Below, piece after piece: positions 1 to 8,609 of a stretch of 23,378 nt of DNA. Origin of the DNA: an uncultured Parabacteroides sp. (lineage in GTDB: Bacteria > Bacteroidota > Bacteroidia > Bacteroidales > Tannerellaceae); the NCBI GenBank assembly GCA_937894065.1, contig CALCST010000037.1:1-23378 (forward strand), given 5' to 3'. The number at the start of each line of letters is the position of its first letter. The stretch's first letter is position 1. A program made the translations under genes and the position numbers. The notes under the pieces are model-generated. The model did no database searches, was not told the origin of the DNA, and saw only the letters and a list, made by a program, of their open reading frames with translations.

Positions 1-19
1 ATATAAATGTATTTAGGGT

Positions 20-1165
20 ATGAAACGAAGAAACTTTTTCCGTTCATTGGCTTTGGGTGGAGCAGGAATGGTATTTTCTCCTATAGCGAAAGCAGTTCCA
101 GTGAATGATAATAAACCAAAAACGAACTTGAAAGATGCATTGGCTGTTCCACGTACGGCACTGTCTATGCCAGGCAAATATCCTGGTAAAGTGGTGAAAG
201 TGCATCATTCGGATTGTATTGTTGATGGACGTCCGTCAGAAAATATAGCATACGAAATGTTGAAAACATGTATGCTCAACCTTACCGGCGCATCTGATCT
301 GAAAACCGCATGGCTTCAGTTTGTTGGTCCGGAGGATGTGATTGGTCTGAAAGTAAATCCAATTGCAGGTAAATTATTGTCAACTTCACATGCCTTGACA
401 AAGTCGATTATCCGACAATTAGAAGAAGCCGGTATTTCCAGTCAGCAAATAATAATCTGGGACCGAAGAGAAGTTGATTTGCGTGAATCCGGCTTTACTG
501 CCGAGCAATATCCGGGAATTAAAATTATCGGAACAGAATATCAGGATGAAAACGGTAGCTATGTGAATGCCGAAGGCAAGTTCTATGGGGAAGAAAGAGT
601 GGATAAATCCCAGTTTTTCTTTGTGGATGTTGAAGGAGAATACGATGCATATACCATGCCTTATATGATTAATGGCGGAAAGTATTCTTATTTTACGAAG
701 ATTTGTACAGAGATGGTGACAAAAATCATCAATGTTCCTATTCTAAAGAATGCCGGCACAACTATCACCGGTTGCATGAAAAACCTAGCTTTTGGCTCAA
801 TTACAAACACGGCACGATTACACGGACAAATGTGGAACGACACTTGCGCTTCGGTTTGTGCTTTTCCCCCTCTGCGTGACAAAGTAGTGTTGAATATCCT
901 GGACGGAATGATTGGATGTTTCGACGGCGGACCGGCAGCCAATCCACAGTTTATTTGTCAGTATAATTCCATTATTGCCGGAACTGACCCTGTGGCTGTT
1001 GACGAAGTTGGTTATCGGATGATTCTGGAAAAACGAATAGCCGAAGGCGTACAAAAAGAGGAAAAGAAGGGAGCACGCGCATTTATGGAAATGGCTGAAA
1101 CATTAGGTTTGGGTATCGCTAATCCGGAGAAAATTAATTTACAAGAAATAAATCTAAATGCATAA
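20..1165 (+). CDS. DUF362 domain protein with Tat-type signal peptide
   Basis: A 381-residue exported protein whose body matches the DUF362 family by recognition (the stretch ITGCMKNLAFG near 250 and the later AGTDPVAVDEVGY are typical). The biochemical role of the family is not settled; some members are linked to iron-sulfur or redox proteins. The N-terminus has a twin-arginine-like motif (R3-R4-N-F-F), a hydrophobic stretch (about 9-20) and a likely cleavage after AKA near residue 25, so I infer Tat-dependent export to the periplasm. Several cysteines (e.g. in CTEM, TGCM, TCASVC, GCFDG) could bind metal, but no classical ferredoxin CxxCxxC is present. The stop codon overlaps the next gene's start by one base (TAATG), which implies translational coupling. 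Only 19 bases lie upstream in the window, so more operon genes may precede it. Confidence 0.8.
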   Translation: MKRRNFFRSLALGGAGMVFSPIAKAVPVNDNKPKTNLKDALAVPRTALSMPGKYPGKVVKVHHSDCIVDGRPSENIAYEMLKTCMLNLTGASDLKTAWLQFVGPEDVIGLKVNPIAGKLLSTSHALTKSIIRQLEEAGISSQQIIIWDRREVDLRESGFTAEQYPGIKIIGTEYQDENGSYVNAEGKFYGEERVDKSQFFFVDVEGEYDAYTMPYMINGGKYSYFTKICTEMVTKIINVPILKNAGTTITGCMKNLAFGSITNTARLHGQMWNDTCASVCAFPPLRDKVVLNILDGMIGCFDGGPAANPQFICQYNSIIAGTDPVAVDEVGYRMILEKRIAEGVQKEEKKGARAFMEMAETLGLGIANPEKINLQEINLNA

Positions 1166-1920
1166 TGAAAAGATTGCTATTGGCTTGTTTGTTGTGTTTT
1201 TGCATCTCCTGGCTGAATGCTCAGGAGATTTCGGTAAAACGTGAACGAGTTTTTACCGGAACCGGATTATATGGTTATATGAATGGCGGTGCGGAACAGT
1301 TCCTGGAATATGGAGTCACCAAGCTTACTGCTTACGACCTGGAGTATGGAGGAGAAGAATATGCGTTGGAAATCTATGAAATGCCAACACCCGAAGATGC
1401 GTATGGTATTTATTCATTACACGTATTCCGTTGTCAGCGTGCAGATACATTAGGATGCATAGATTGTCTTTCCACATATCAATTACAAACTGTATGTGGA
1501 AATCAATACGTTTCATTGGTGTTTCCTTCCGGGACAAAAAAAGCGAAACAACAGGCTGATGATATTCTACGTCATTACATATCCGGAGAAGGTTCCGGGA
1601 AATTGGTTTTTCCTGCAGCATTTCAATCTCTTTCCCCTAAATCCGGTAAATTGAAATTCCTGCGAGGTAAGATTGGCTTGTCTGAAGTCAGCTCTTCTTT
1701 GACAAATTTGCTGGAAGGAATACAATATTCCGGTGTCTGGTTTCTCAAAGAAGAAGATAATTATAGGGCTATTATTTGCTTTAAAACTCCGGAACAATTA
1801 GATTCTTTAAGGAATAAATTACCTTCCGATAAGATACTTAATTCAGGTAGTCTTTTCCTGGAATATATTGGGGATGATGATGATAATAGTTCGGGGGATG
1901 ATGGGGGATTTTGGTTTTGA
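1165..1920 (+). CDS. secreted DUF6599 family protein
   Basis: A 251-residue protein with a Sec signal peptide (MKRLLLACLLCFCISWLNAQ, cleavage likely near residue 19-20). The motif LYGYMNGGAEQFLEYG (about 37-52) followed by a segment like EIYEMPTPEDAYGIYS is what I associate with DUF6599, a family of unknown function; the assignment is by recognition, not a search. It starts inside the stop codon of the DUF362 gene, so the two are probably made together and may act together in the periplasm. The C-terminus is an odd low-complexity tail rich in Asp, Gly and Ser that ends in FWF, unlike the rest of the protein. A strong terminator follows about 45 bases downstream. Confidence 0.72.
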   Translation: MKRLLLACLLCFCISWLNAQEISVKRERVFTGTGLYGYMNGGAEQFLEYGVTKLTAYDLEYGGEEYALEIYEMPTPEDAYGIYSLHVFRCQRADTLGCIDCLSTYQLQTVCGNQYVSLVFPSGTKKAKQQADDILRHYISGEGSGKLVFPAAFQSLSPKSGKLKFLRGKIGLSEVSSSLTNLLEGIQYSGVWFLKEEDNYRAIICFKTPEQLDSLRNKLPSDKILNSGSLFLEYIGDDDDNSSGDDGGFWF

Positions 1921-1964
1921 GGGGAAGATAATGGATTAAGTTACAGTAAGTGTTACTATACAAT

Positions 1965-2015
1965 AAATGGCATATGGAGATGGTAAAATATAGTCGCTCC
2001 ATATGCCATTTTTAT
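1965..2015 (+). terminator. rho-independent terminator of the DUF362-DUF6599 operon
   Basis: A perfect 15-bp stem (1965-1979 with 1997-2011, left arm aaatggcatatggag) with a 17-base loop is followed by a T run (2009-2013). It lies 45 bases after the DUF6599 stop, between convergent genes, and because of its A-rich left flank it may also work from the other side. Confidence 0.85.
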
Positions 2016-2033
2016 GGTCGATGTTTATTGTTA

Positions 2034-2079
2034 AAAACAGAATCCAGATATAGAAAAACTTACAACTGAATTCTGTTTT
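2034..2079 (-). terminator. probable terminator of the SusC-SusD-sulfatase operon
   Basis: A 10-bp stem (2034-2043 with 2070-2079, arms aaaacagaat and attctgtttt) with a 26-base loop. Read on the minus strand the 3' arm ends in a run of five T. It lies 40 bases beyond the sulfatase stop. The loop is long, so it is weaker than the neighbouring plus-strand terminator. Confidence 0.5.
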
Positions 2080-2118
2080 AATTTACACAAAATTTTGGAC
2101 AGTGTCTTATTATAACAG

Positions 2119-3462
2119 TCATTTATCACTACTATTCCAATAATTTCCAACACTATACAAAGAATCACGTTGTGAATTAATCAGCTCCATCAATTCTTGA
2201 ACAATCTCTGGATGTTGTTTTGCTACATTATACTTTTCTGACGGATCTACATTCAAATCAAATAAAAGAGGCAATTCTTTTCCAAAATAATCTATACCCA
2301 ACTGGCTGTATGTTTTAATGTGCAATTTCCATTTACCCTTTCTCACAGCCATTAATTTATTTCCTACACCTAAATAAAAATATGGAGTATCATTTTTTTT
2401 AGGCATAACATCAAATCCCAAATATGATGCGATATTTGAACCATCAACGACATGACTTTCAGGTATCACTCCATTACCCAAATATGCATTTGTCATATAC
2501 ACATCCATTGCTGTTACTATCTCATCATTAACACCTGGACTTATTAAACCAGGACAATAAGCTATACAAGGTACTCGAACACCACCTTCCCAAGTACTTC
2601 CTTTCCCATCACGAAACAAACCAGCAGATCCTCCATCAGTTTTTTTCAAGATCCATGGACCATTATCACTAATAAACCAAACTATAGTTTTCCTATCTAA
2701 TTTTTCTTTTTTCAATGTTTCAAGTAGTTCTCCTATAGCCCAATCTATTTCTTCTACAACATCTCCATATGCCCCAGCTTTTGATTTTCCCTCAAAATTT
2801 TTACCTGGATGAAGCGGAACATGAGGCATTGCATAAGGTAAATATATAAAGAATGAATTCTTTTTATTCTTTTTTATAAAAGATATTGCTTCTTTGGTAT
2901 ATAACTCTGTTAATTTATTTTGATTTGGATTCATTTCCAACGTATCATTACCACTAAGCAATGCTATATCTTGATAATGCGGTGGTATCATATCGTTACT
3001 ATAAGGTAATCCTATATATTCATCAAAACCATTCTGCAAAGGTAAATATTCTTTAGAAGTACTTCCCAAATGCCATTTACCATATATAGCAGTTTTATAT
3101 CCTTGTGATTTTAAAACCTCAGCAATAGTATACTCCTTTGGATGAATACCTTCTGGTGATTTGGGATCAAGAACCCAATCAAATCCAGATCGAGAAGGAT
3201 ATCGTCCAGTCAACATTGCATAACGGCTTGCTGTAGAAGCTGGAGAAGCACTATAGTAATTAGTAAAACGTATTCCCCCCATAGCCATTCCATCAATATT
3301 CGGAGTTTTAATATGGGGATTACCTGTTATACCCAAATCACCATAACCCATATCATCACAATACACTAATATAATATTGTATTTCTCTTTTGCTTCTGAT
3401 GTACAAATTGTAGAAATACAAGACAATAAAGTTATTGGCAATATTTTTACTAAATCTGTCAT
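2119..3462 (-). CDS. serine-type sulfatase (S1 arylsulfatase family), exported
   Basis: A 447-residue sulfatase that would hydrolyse sulfate esters, most likely on a glycan. Family landmarks: metal ligands D36-D37 (YCDDMGYGDLG); the active-site signature S76-T77-A78-S79-R80 followed by YAMLTGRYPSRSG, with Ser rather than Cys to be converted to formylglycine; GKWHLG (128-133); H214 in MPHVPLHP; D266-N267 in ISDNGP; K288 in GKGSTWEGGVRVP. The Ser type implies maturation by an anSME-class radical SAM enzyme encoded elsewhere. Residues 7-24 look like a signal peptide, though its n-region has a single Lys; C15 could be a weak lipobox cysteine. It sits 54 bases after susD, so it is part of that transport operon. 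The exact S1 subfamily and substrate cannot be read from sequence by eye. Confidence 0.93.
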   Translation of the reverse strand: MTDLVKILPITLLSCISTICTSEAKEKYNIILVYCDDMGYGDLGITGNPHIKTPNIDGMAMGGIRFTNYYSASPASTASRYAMLTGRYPSRSGFDWVLDPKSPEGIHPKEYTIAEVLKSQGYKTAIYGKWHLGSTSKEYLPLQNGFDEYIGLPYSNDMIPPHYQDIALLSGNDTLEMNPNQNKLTELYTKEAISFIKKNKKNSFFIYLPYAMPHVPLHPGKNFEGKSKAGAYGDVVEEIDWAIGELLETLKKEKLDRKTIVWFISDNGPWILKKTDGGSAGLFRDGKGSTWEGGVRVPCIAYCPGLISPGVNDEIVTAMDVYMTNAYLGNGVIPESHVVDGSNIASYLGFDVMPKKNDTPYFYLGVGNKLMAVRKGKWKLHIKTYSQLGIDYFGKELPLLFDLNVDPSEKYNVAKQHPEIVQELMELINSQRDSLYSVGNYWNSSDK

Positions 3463-3516
3463 TTCCTTATTTATTTAAAAATTCAAAACATTATACTATC
3501 AATATGAAAGACATTT

Positions 3517-5052
3517 TTAATATCCCTCATTCTGTACCAAATTAGGATTCTTTATTATTTCTTCTTCAGGAATTTTATACAGCATATGATGAGGTTTAAT
3601 ATTTTTAGGTGCAACGGAGTTAGTTCCTGAAGCAAACTCTACAGCTCTTTTAAGCTCATCAAATCCCCAATGACGGAGGTACCATCCACGAACTCCTTCT
3701 CCACCTAATTCCCATCGATTTTCATCAATAATAACACGTTTGAATTCATCTTTTGACAAGCCGCTTGGGACATCATGATCCATATCACCAAAAGCTCTTC
3801 TTCTCAAAGCATTAACTGCTTCATAAGCTTTACTTGTTGGTCCACCATTGATTTCATTCTCAGCTTCAGCCAATATCAAATAAACTTCAGCCAAACGCAT
3901 ATGTATAATATCCTTTTCTCCATTGACCTCTTTATCATCAAATGAAATCCATTTCAAATTATAATAAGCAGAACCTTCTTTCTTATCAACAAACGTTACT
4001 GTATCACCATTTTCTGATAATACATAATGCCATGCTGTTGCAGCTTTACGTTTATCATCCGGAGCAAAAGACTCAGCAAACTCTGTCGTTAAATAATATA
4101 CTCCCCAGCCTTGAATCAAATCTCCATTTGACTTTGCTATTTTACCATCAGGCCTTATTAATCCTCCATTAGAATAATCATAATCTATTGACTCGTATGT
4201 CAAGTCTGGAGCCGCAACAGTATGTAACCACTGTCCTTTTACATCAGACATAAAAGGTATTACAAATATGCATTCCTTGTTCCATCCTGAATTCGTATCA
4301 AAAATTGCAGCATAATCGGATGATAACTGATGATAAGGAGATGCTATTACTTCTTGTGCAATTTTAGAAGCTTCTTCCCACTGTTCATTAAACAAATAAA
4401 CTTTTGCCAATAAGGATTTAGCCGCCCATTTAGTTATACGTCCCTGTTCTGAAGCCTCACGTTCATCAGGTAATATCTCAGAAGCGAACAACAAATCCTT
4501 AATAATCTGATCATATACATCTTTCTGAGGAGAACGTGGCAAAAGACTTATTTTTTCCAAATTCTCACTAGTTACTTCCTCTGTCCACAAAGGAACATCT
4601 CCCCACATTAATGTTAACTGAAAATATACATATGCTCTAATAAAAGAAGCTTCAGCTATTATTTGGTTTTTAAAATCTTCTGGGAACTGAGTTTTTTCAG
4701 TACGACTAATAACCATATTTGCATCTCCTACAGCTTTATAATGTACTCTCCAGTTATTAAGATCTTGTGTCGGCTGTGATTCCAACAAATAATATTGATA
4801 AACATTATATCTTAAAATGTTTCTCATTACGCCAACATCAGTACCACCTTCGCCTCTAAACAACCAATCAAAATCTCCAATCTGCTCATGTTGTAAATGA
4901 GCATAACAACCCAACAATGCAGACTCTACCTCCTCTTCTGTATTAAAGAAGCTGTCAGGAGAAACAAACTCCCTAGGATTTTCTGTCAAAAATGATTCAC
5001 AAGAAATACAACTTAATGCGATTCCTATAAAATACAAATATATTTTTTTCAT
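3517..5052 (-). CDS. SusD/RagB-like glycan-binding outer-membrane lipoprotein
   Basis: A 511-residue SusD-family surface lipoprotein that forms the lid of the SusC transporter and captures the glycan. The N-terminus is a lipoprotein signal peptide; the modified cysteine is most likely C18 (SCESFLTENP, the usual position before the SusD start), with C15 the alternative. The alpha-helical TPR-like core is visible in segments such as IIAEASFIRAYVYFQLTLMWGDVPL (around 130-155, quoted in part) and RLAEVYLILAEAENEI, a common SusD signature, and the protein ends in the usual KIPEEEIIKNPNL type tail. Length is typical. It starts 19 bases after the SusC gene, so both are co-transcribed. Confidence 0.96.
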   Translation of the reverse strand: MKKIYLYFIGIALSCISCESFLTENPREFVSPDSFFNTEEEVESALLGCYAHLQHEQIGDFDWLFRGEGGTDVGVMRNILRYNVYQYYLLESQPTQDLNNWRVHYKAVGDANMVISRTEKTQFPEDFKNQIIAEASFIRAYVYFQLTLMWGDVPLWTEEVTSENLEKISLLPRSPQKDVYDQIIKDLLFASEILPDEREASEQGRITKWAAKSLLAKVYLFNEQWEEASKIAQEVIASPYHQLSSDYAAIFDTNSGWNKECIFVIPFMSDVKGQWLHTVAAPDLTYESIDYDYSNGGLIRPDGKIAKSNGDLIQGWGVYYLTTEFAESFAPDDKRKAATAWHYVLSENGDTVTFVDKKEGSAYYNLKWISFDDKEVNGEKDIIHMRLAEVYLILAEAENEINGGPTSKAYEAVNALRRRAFGDMDHDVPSGLSKDEFKRVIIDENRWELGGEGVRGWYLRHWGFDELKRAVEFASGTNSVAPKNIKPHHMLYKIPEEEIIKNPNLVQNEGY

Positions 5053-5071
5053 AACAAAATCTCTTTAGTTT

Positions 5072-8000
5072 TCAAAAACTCATTTTAACTCCTATAATAA
5101 AAGTTCTACTCTGAGGATATACATTATTATCAAAACCTCTTCGAGTTGAATGTGTTCCTTCACTATTTACATCTGGAGAATAACCTTTATATCCTGTTAT
5201 TGTAAACAAATTACTTACTGAACCATATACTGATAAAGCTTTAATAGCAGAAGTAAACTGTGGTATTTTATATTCTACATTCAAATTCTTCAGACGTAAG
5301 AAAGAACCATCAGAGACAAAAAGGCTACAACCACTTTTCCCTGCATATGTATCGTATATATAACTAAATCCACTACCGGCAGAAGGAATATCTGATGTCG
5401 GATTATCAGGTGTCCATCTATCCAATGCAGAAGCATAAACATTTGTATTATATCCCGAATATCCATTTACTCCATATAGGTCATAGACATCATTACCGAC
5501 ACTAAAATCAAAGAACAGATTCAAAGACCAATTCTTATAGCGCAAAGTGTTACCAAAACCTCCATAAAAAGCAGGTTCTGCATTTCCTATGATTTCACCA
5601 TCTGCTATAGTACAAACATTATTACCATCCTTATCTAAGAACTTTGGATCTCCAGGCTTAAAACTGGAACCTTCTGGTATCTCTCCTTCTTTCCAAGTTC
5701 CTAAATATTTTGCTCCAAAAAATGTTCCAATAGGTTCTCCAACAATTAATCTAGAACCCAAACCATTTTCCAAGAACTGTTTTCCTCCAAGATCCAACAC
5801 TTTACTTCTATTTGTTGAAATTGTTAAACTTGTATTCCATGAAAAATCTTTATTATCTATATTAACACTATTTACAGCCAACTCAAATCCATGATTTTTA
5901 ACTGATCCAACATTTTCAAGTAAAGAAGAGAAACCTGTTTGCCATGGTAACTCACGGTATAACAAAAGATCTGTTGTCTTCTTTGTATAATAATCAAATT
6001 CGAATGTCAAACGGTTATTAAGTACTCCGAAATTTAATCCAACATCAAATTGATCCGTTTTTTCCCATCTCAAGTCCTTATTGGCAACATCTTGCTTTTG
6101 ATAATATATTACTTGTTCATTACCCATAACGGTCTCTCCGGAGGATAATTTATCTAATGTAGCATATGGATTTATCGCTTGAGAACCAGAACGACCATAA
6201 GATGTTCTTAGTTTCAAATCTGAAATAAATTCAACATCCTGCATAAATTCTTCTTCTTTAACTCTCCATGCCAATGCTGCAGAAGGGAAAAATTCCCATC
6301 TATTTTGAGGACTTAAACGAGATGAAGCATCTGCACGACCAGAAATTGTCAATAAATAACGGTCCTTATAGCCATAGTTAACACGGAATAACGCAGAAGC
6401 CATATTCCACTCAGATTCTCCTGTTTGAATATCACGTGTCGTAGGTTCTCCTGTTTCCATAGCGTGATAAAGACTTACATCATTTGTAAATCCACTAACT
6501 GATGTTTGAGCAAATTCTGTATAATAATGTTGAATAGTCCAACCAGCTAATAAATCCAAATGGTGATCTTTTATGTCAAATCCATAATTAACTGTATTTT
6601 CATTTTGAATTGACATAGGAACATCAGATCTTACATAAGCATATCCACCTGATTTATTATTAACTCGAGTAGGCATATTCACTGATATATAATCATTCTG
6701 CTTACTACGATTTAAATCAAAGCCAAAAGAACTACGGATGGTCAAGCCTTTTAACGGTGTCAATTGGGCATAAATATTACCCATTCCTCGTAAATTTGTT
6801 GTATTAGACTGCTTATAGGCTTCCTGGGCTGCAGGAGTATCAGTATGAGTTCCACTAATTGGCAAAATAGAAGTATATTTTCCATCTTCATTATAGATAG
6901 ACATTACAGGTATTGTCCCCATACCGCTTGTACTAATTACCGGATTATCTTTATCTGTATAAACCATACTCATAGTACTACCGAACTTAAACATTTTACC
7001 TATGTTTTGTTCTAAATTAAAGCGAATCTGGTAACGATCAAATCCTGACTTTTTTAAAATACCATCCTGATTCAGGTAATTCAAAGACAAAAAGTAATTT
7101 CCATCTTTATAACCTTTTGACAAACTTATATTATGTTCTGTTATTGGAGCTGTTTTATACATTTCCCTTTGCCAATCAGTATTAGGTACATTTTTTACAT
7201 CAAATAACGGATTACGTCCAAAATATGCCTCATATTCATTTCTCCATTGAGCATATTCTTGACCATCTAGCATATCTAAGAATTTAACTGATTTCTGTAG
7301 ACCAAAATATCCATGGTAGTCTAATTTTATACCCTCTTGACCTCGTCCCATTTTTGTAGTAATCAAAACTACTCCATTAGCACCTCTTGAACCATAAATT
7401 GCAGTTGAAGAAGCATCTTTCAAAACTTCAATTGATTGAATATCCGCAGGGTTAATCATACTAAGATCTCCACCACCAATAATTCCATCAATTACATATA
7501 AAGGCTCATTACCACCATTTATAGAGTTTCCACCTCTAATACGTATAGTCATAGAAGAACCTGGAGCTCCACTTGCAGTTGTAATCTGCATACCTGATAC
7601 TCGTCCTTGTAATGCTTGGTCAACACTTGTTACAACTTGTTTATCTATTACTTCAGACTTAACACTAGAAACGGAACCTGTTAAATCTGATTTTTTCTGT
7701 ACACCATATCCAACTACTACAACCTCATCCAATTTCTGTGTATCTTCTTTCAGAATAACTGACAGATTCTTATTATTTGCCTTAATAGTTTGTGACAAAT
7801 ATCCTATATAAGAAATTTCCAATTCAGCTCCTTCCGGAACTTCCAACGTAAACCTACCATCCATGTCCGTAATAGTTCCATTAGTAGTTCCCTTCACCAT
7901 AACATTAGCTCCAATAACAGGAATACCCGAAGCATCAACAACAGTTCCTGTTACCGTTTTCTTTTGCTGAACTGAAGCCGTCATAGTATATGATGATTCC

Positions 8001-8368
8001 CGTTTACTTAAGACTATATGCTTGTCATTTATTTTATATACTACATCTGTGCCCTCAAAAATCTCATTTAAAATCTGACTAATATTATTTGATTCAGAAG
8101 AAACAGAAACCCGGCGGTCAACATTTATAATTTTACTATTATATAAAAAAGTATATTCAGAATTGGCTTCTATTTCATTCAACACCTCTTCTACTGTAAC
8201 ATTGTTCATTTCCAACGATGTACGGATAGATTGAGAGTATATTGTTTCTGCACTTGCTTGGGTAAGGAAACCGGCAAGCAAAATTGAAGTTATCCGCATA
8301 CGCATAGGTATTTTAGGTAATAAATCTAAAGGAGATTTAAATCCTTGTGGTATTAGTACTTTATTCAT
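5072..8368 (-). CDS. SusC/RagA-like TonB-dependent transporter with STN signalling domain
   Basis: A 1098-residue outer-membrane transporter for the glycan captured by its SusD partner. Domains in order: extended signal region with cleavage near residue 40 (ASA before ETIYSQ); STN domain (about 45-122), the periplasmic part that contacts a FecR-type anti-sigma factor; carboxypeptidase-regulatory-like beta domain (about 138-208, GTVVDASGIPVIGANV); TonB box LDEVVVVGYG (213-222); plug (about 223-340) with the SusC signature GRVSGMQITTASGAPG and GSRGANGVVLITTK; then a 22-strand type barrel ending in GVKMSF with the expected terminal Phe. The long stretch before the hydrophobic core is common in STN-bearing SusC proteins, but M22 or M24 could also initiate. 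STN presence fits the FecR and sigma genes just upstream. Confidence 0.96.
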   Translation of the reverse strand: MNKVLIPQGFKSPLDLLPKIPMRMRITSILLAGFLTQASAETIYSQSIRTSLEMNNVTVEEVLNEIEANSEYTFLYNSKIINVDRRVSVSSESNNISQILNEIFEGTDVVYKINDKHIVLSKRESSYTMTASVQQKKTVTGTVVDASGIPVIGANVMVKGTTNGTITDMDGRFTLEVPEGAELEISYIGYLSQTIKANNKNLSVILKEDTQKLDEVVVVGYGVQKKSDLTGSVSSVKSEVIDKQVVTSVDQALQGRVSGMQITTASGAPGSSMTIRIRGGNSINGGNEPLYVIDGIIGGGDLSMINPADIQSIEVLKDASSTAIYGSRGANGVVLITTKMGRGQEGIKLDYHGYFGLQKSVKFLDMLDGQEYAQWRNEYEAYFGRNPLFDVKNVPNTDWQREMYKTAPITEHNISLSKGYKDGNYFLSLNYLNQDGILKKSGFDRYQIRFNLEQNIGKMFKFGSTMSMVYTDKDNPVISTSGMGTIPVMSIYNEDGKYTSILPISGTHTDTPAAQEAYKQSNTTNLRGMGNIYAQLTPLKGLTIRSSFGFDLNRSKQNDYISVNMPTRVNNKSGGYAYVRSDVPMSIQNENTVNYGFDIKDHHLDLLAGWTIQHYYTEFAQTSVSGFTNDVSLYHAMETGEPTTRDIQTGESEWNMASALFRVNYGYKDRYLLTISGRADASSRLSPQNRWEFFPSAALAWRVKEEEFMQDVEFISDLKLRTSYGRSGSQAINPYATLDKLSSGETVMGNEQVIYYQKQDVANKDLRWEKTDQFDVGLNFGVLNNRLTFEFDYYTKKTTDLLLYRELPWQTGFSSLLENVGSVKNHGFELAVNSVNIDNKDFSWNTSLTISTNRSKVLDLGGKQFLENGLGSRLIVGEPIGTFFGAKYLGTWKEGEIPEGSSFKPGDPKFLDKDGNNVCTIADGEIIGNAEPAFYGGFGNTLRYKNWSLNLFFDFSVGNDVYDLYGVNGYSGYNTNVYASALDRWTPDNPTSDIPSAGSGFSYIYDTYAGKSGCSLFVSDGSFLRLKNLNVEYKIPQFTSAIKALSVYGSVSNLFTITGYKGYSPDVNSEGTHSTRRGFDNNVYPQSRTFIIGVKMSF

Positions 8369-8414
8369 ATTTTTACAGGTATAATTTAAGTTTAACGACT
8401 TAGGTTATTATGTG

Positions 8415-8443
8415 TTATCCGAAAGGTAGGAGCTTCGGATAAT
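8415..8443 (-). promoter_or_regulatory. hairpin in the susC leader (proximal)
   Basis: A perfect 9-bp inverted repeat, ttatccgaa (8415-8423) with ttcggataa (8434-8442), 10-base loop, extendable by one G-U pair. It lies about 47 bases upstream of the SusC start in what would be the mRNA leader. No T run follows, so it is not an obvious terminator; an RNA-stability or regulatory role is inference. Confidence 0.45.
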
Positions 8444-8462
8444 ACTTCAAGATTTTCAATAT

Positions 8463-8494
8463 AAGCGAGAAACTGTTTTTGCGGTTTCTCGCTT
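8463..8494 (-). terminator. hairpin between fecR and susC, possible terminator or attenuator
   Basis: An 11-bp perfect stem, aagcgagaaac (8463-8473) with gtttctcgctt (8484-8494), 10-base loop. It is in the 241-bp gap between the FecR stop and the SusC start. On the minus strand the downstream sequence is atattg, not a clean T tract; on the plus strand four T follow. It may partially end the sigma/anti-sigma transcript before susC, or be a leader element. Confidence 0.45.
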
Positions 8495-8609
8495 TTCTAT
8501 CCGGAAAGTAATGTGTTCATAAAATGAATTCGATTTAAAGGTTTAACAATCTTTTTATCTATTAGACGTATGCAAATTAAAGCACCCTATAAAAAATCCT
8601 GTTTTTTTA

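Noticed and set aside
1869..1920. Asp/Gly-rich end of the DUF6599 protein as a frameshift artefact
   Set aside because: The frame stays open to a normal stop followed by a terminator, and no shifted frame restores a recognisable family end; kept only as an oddity.
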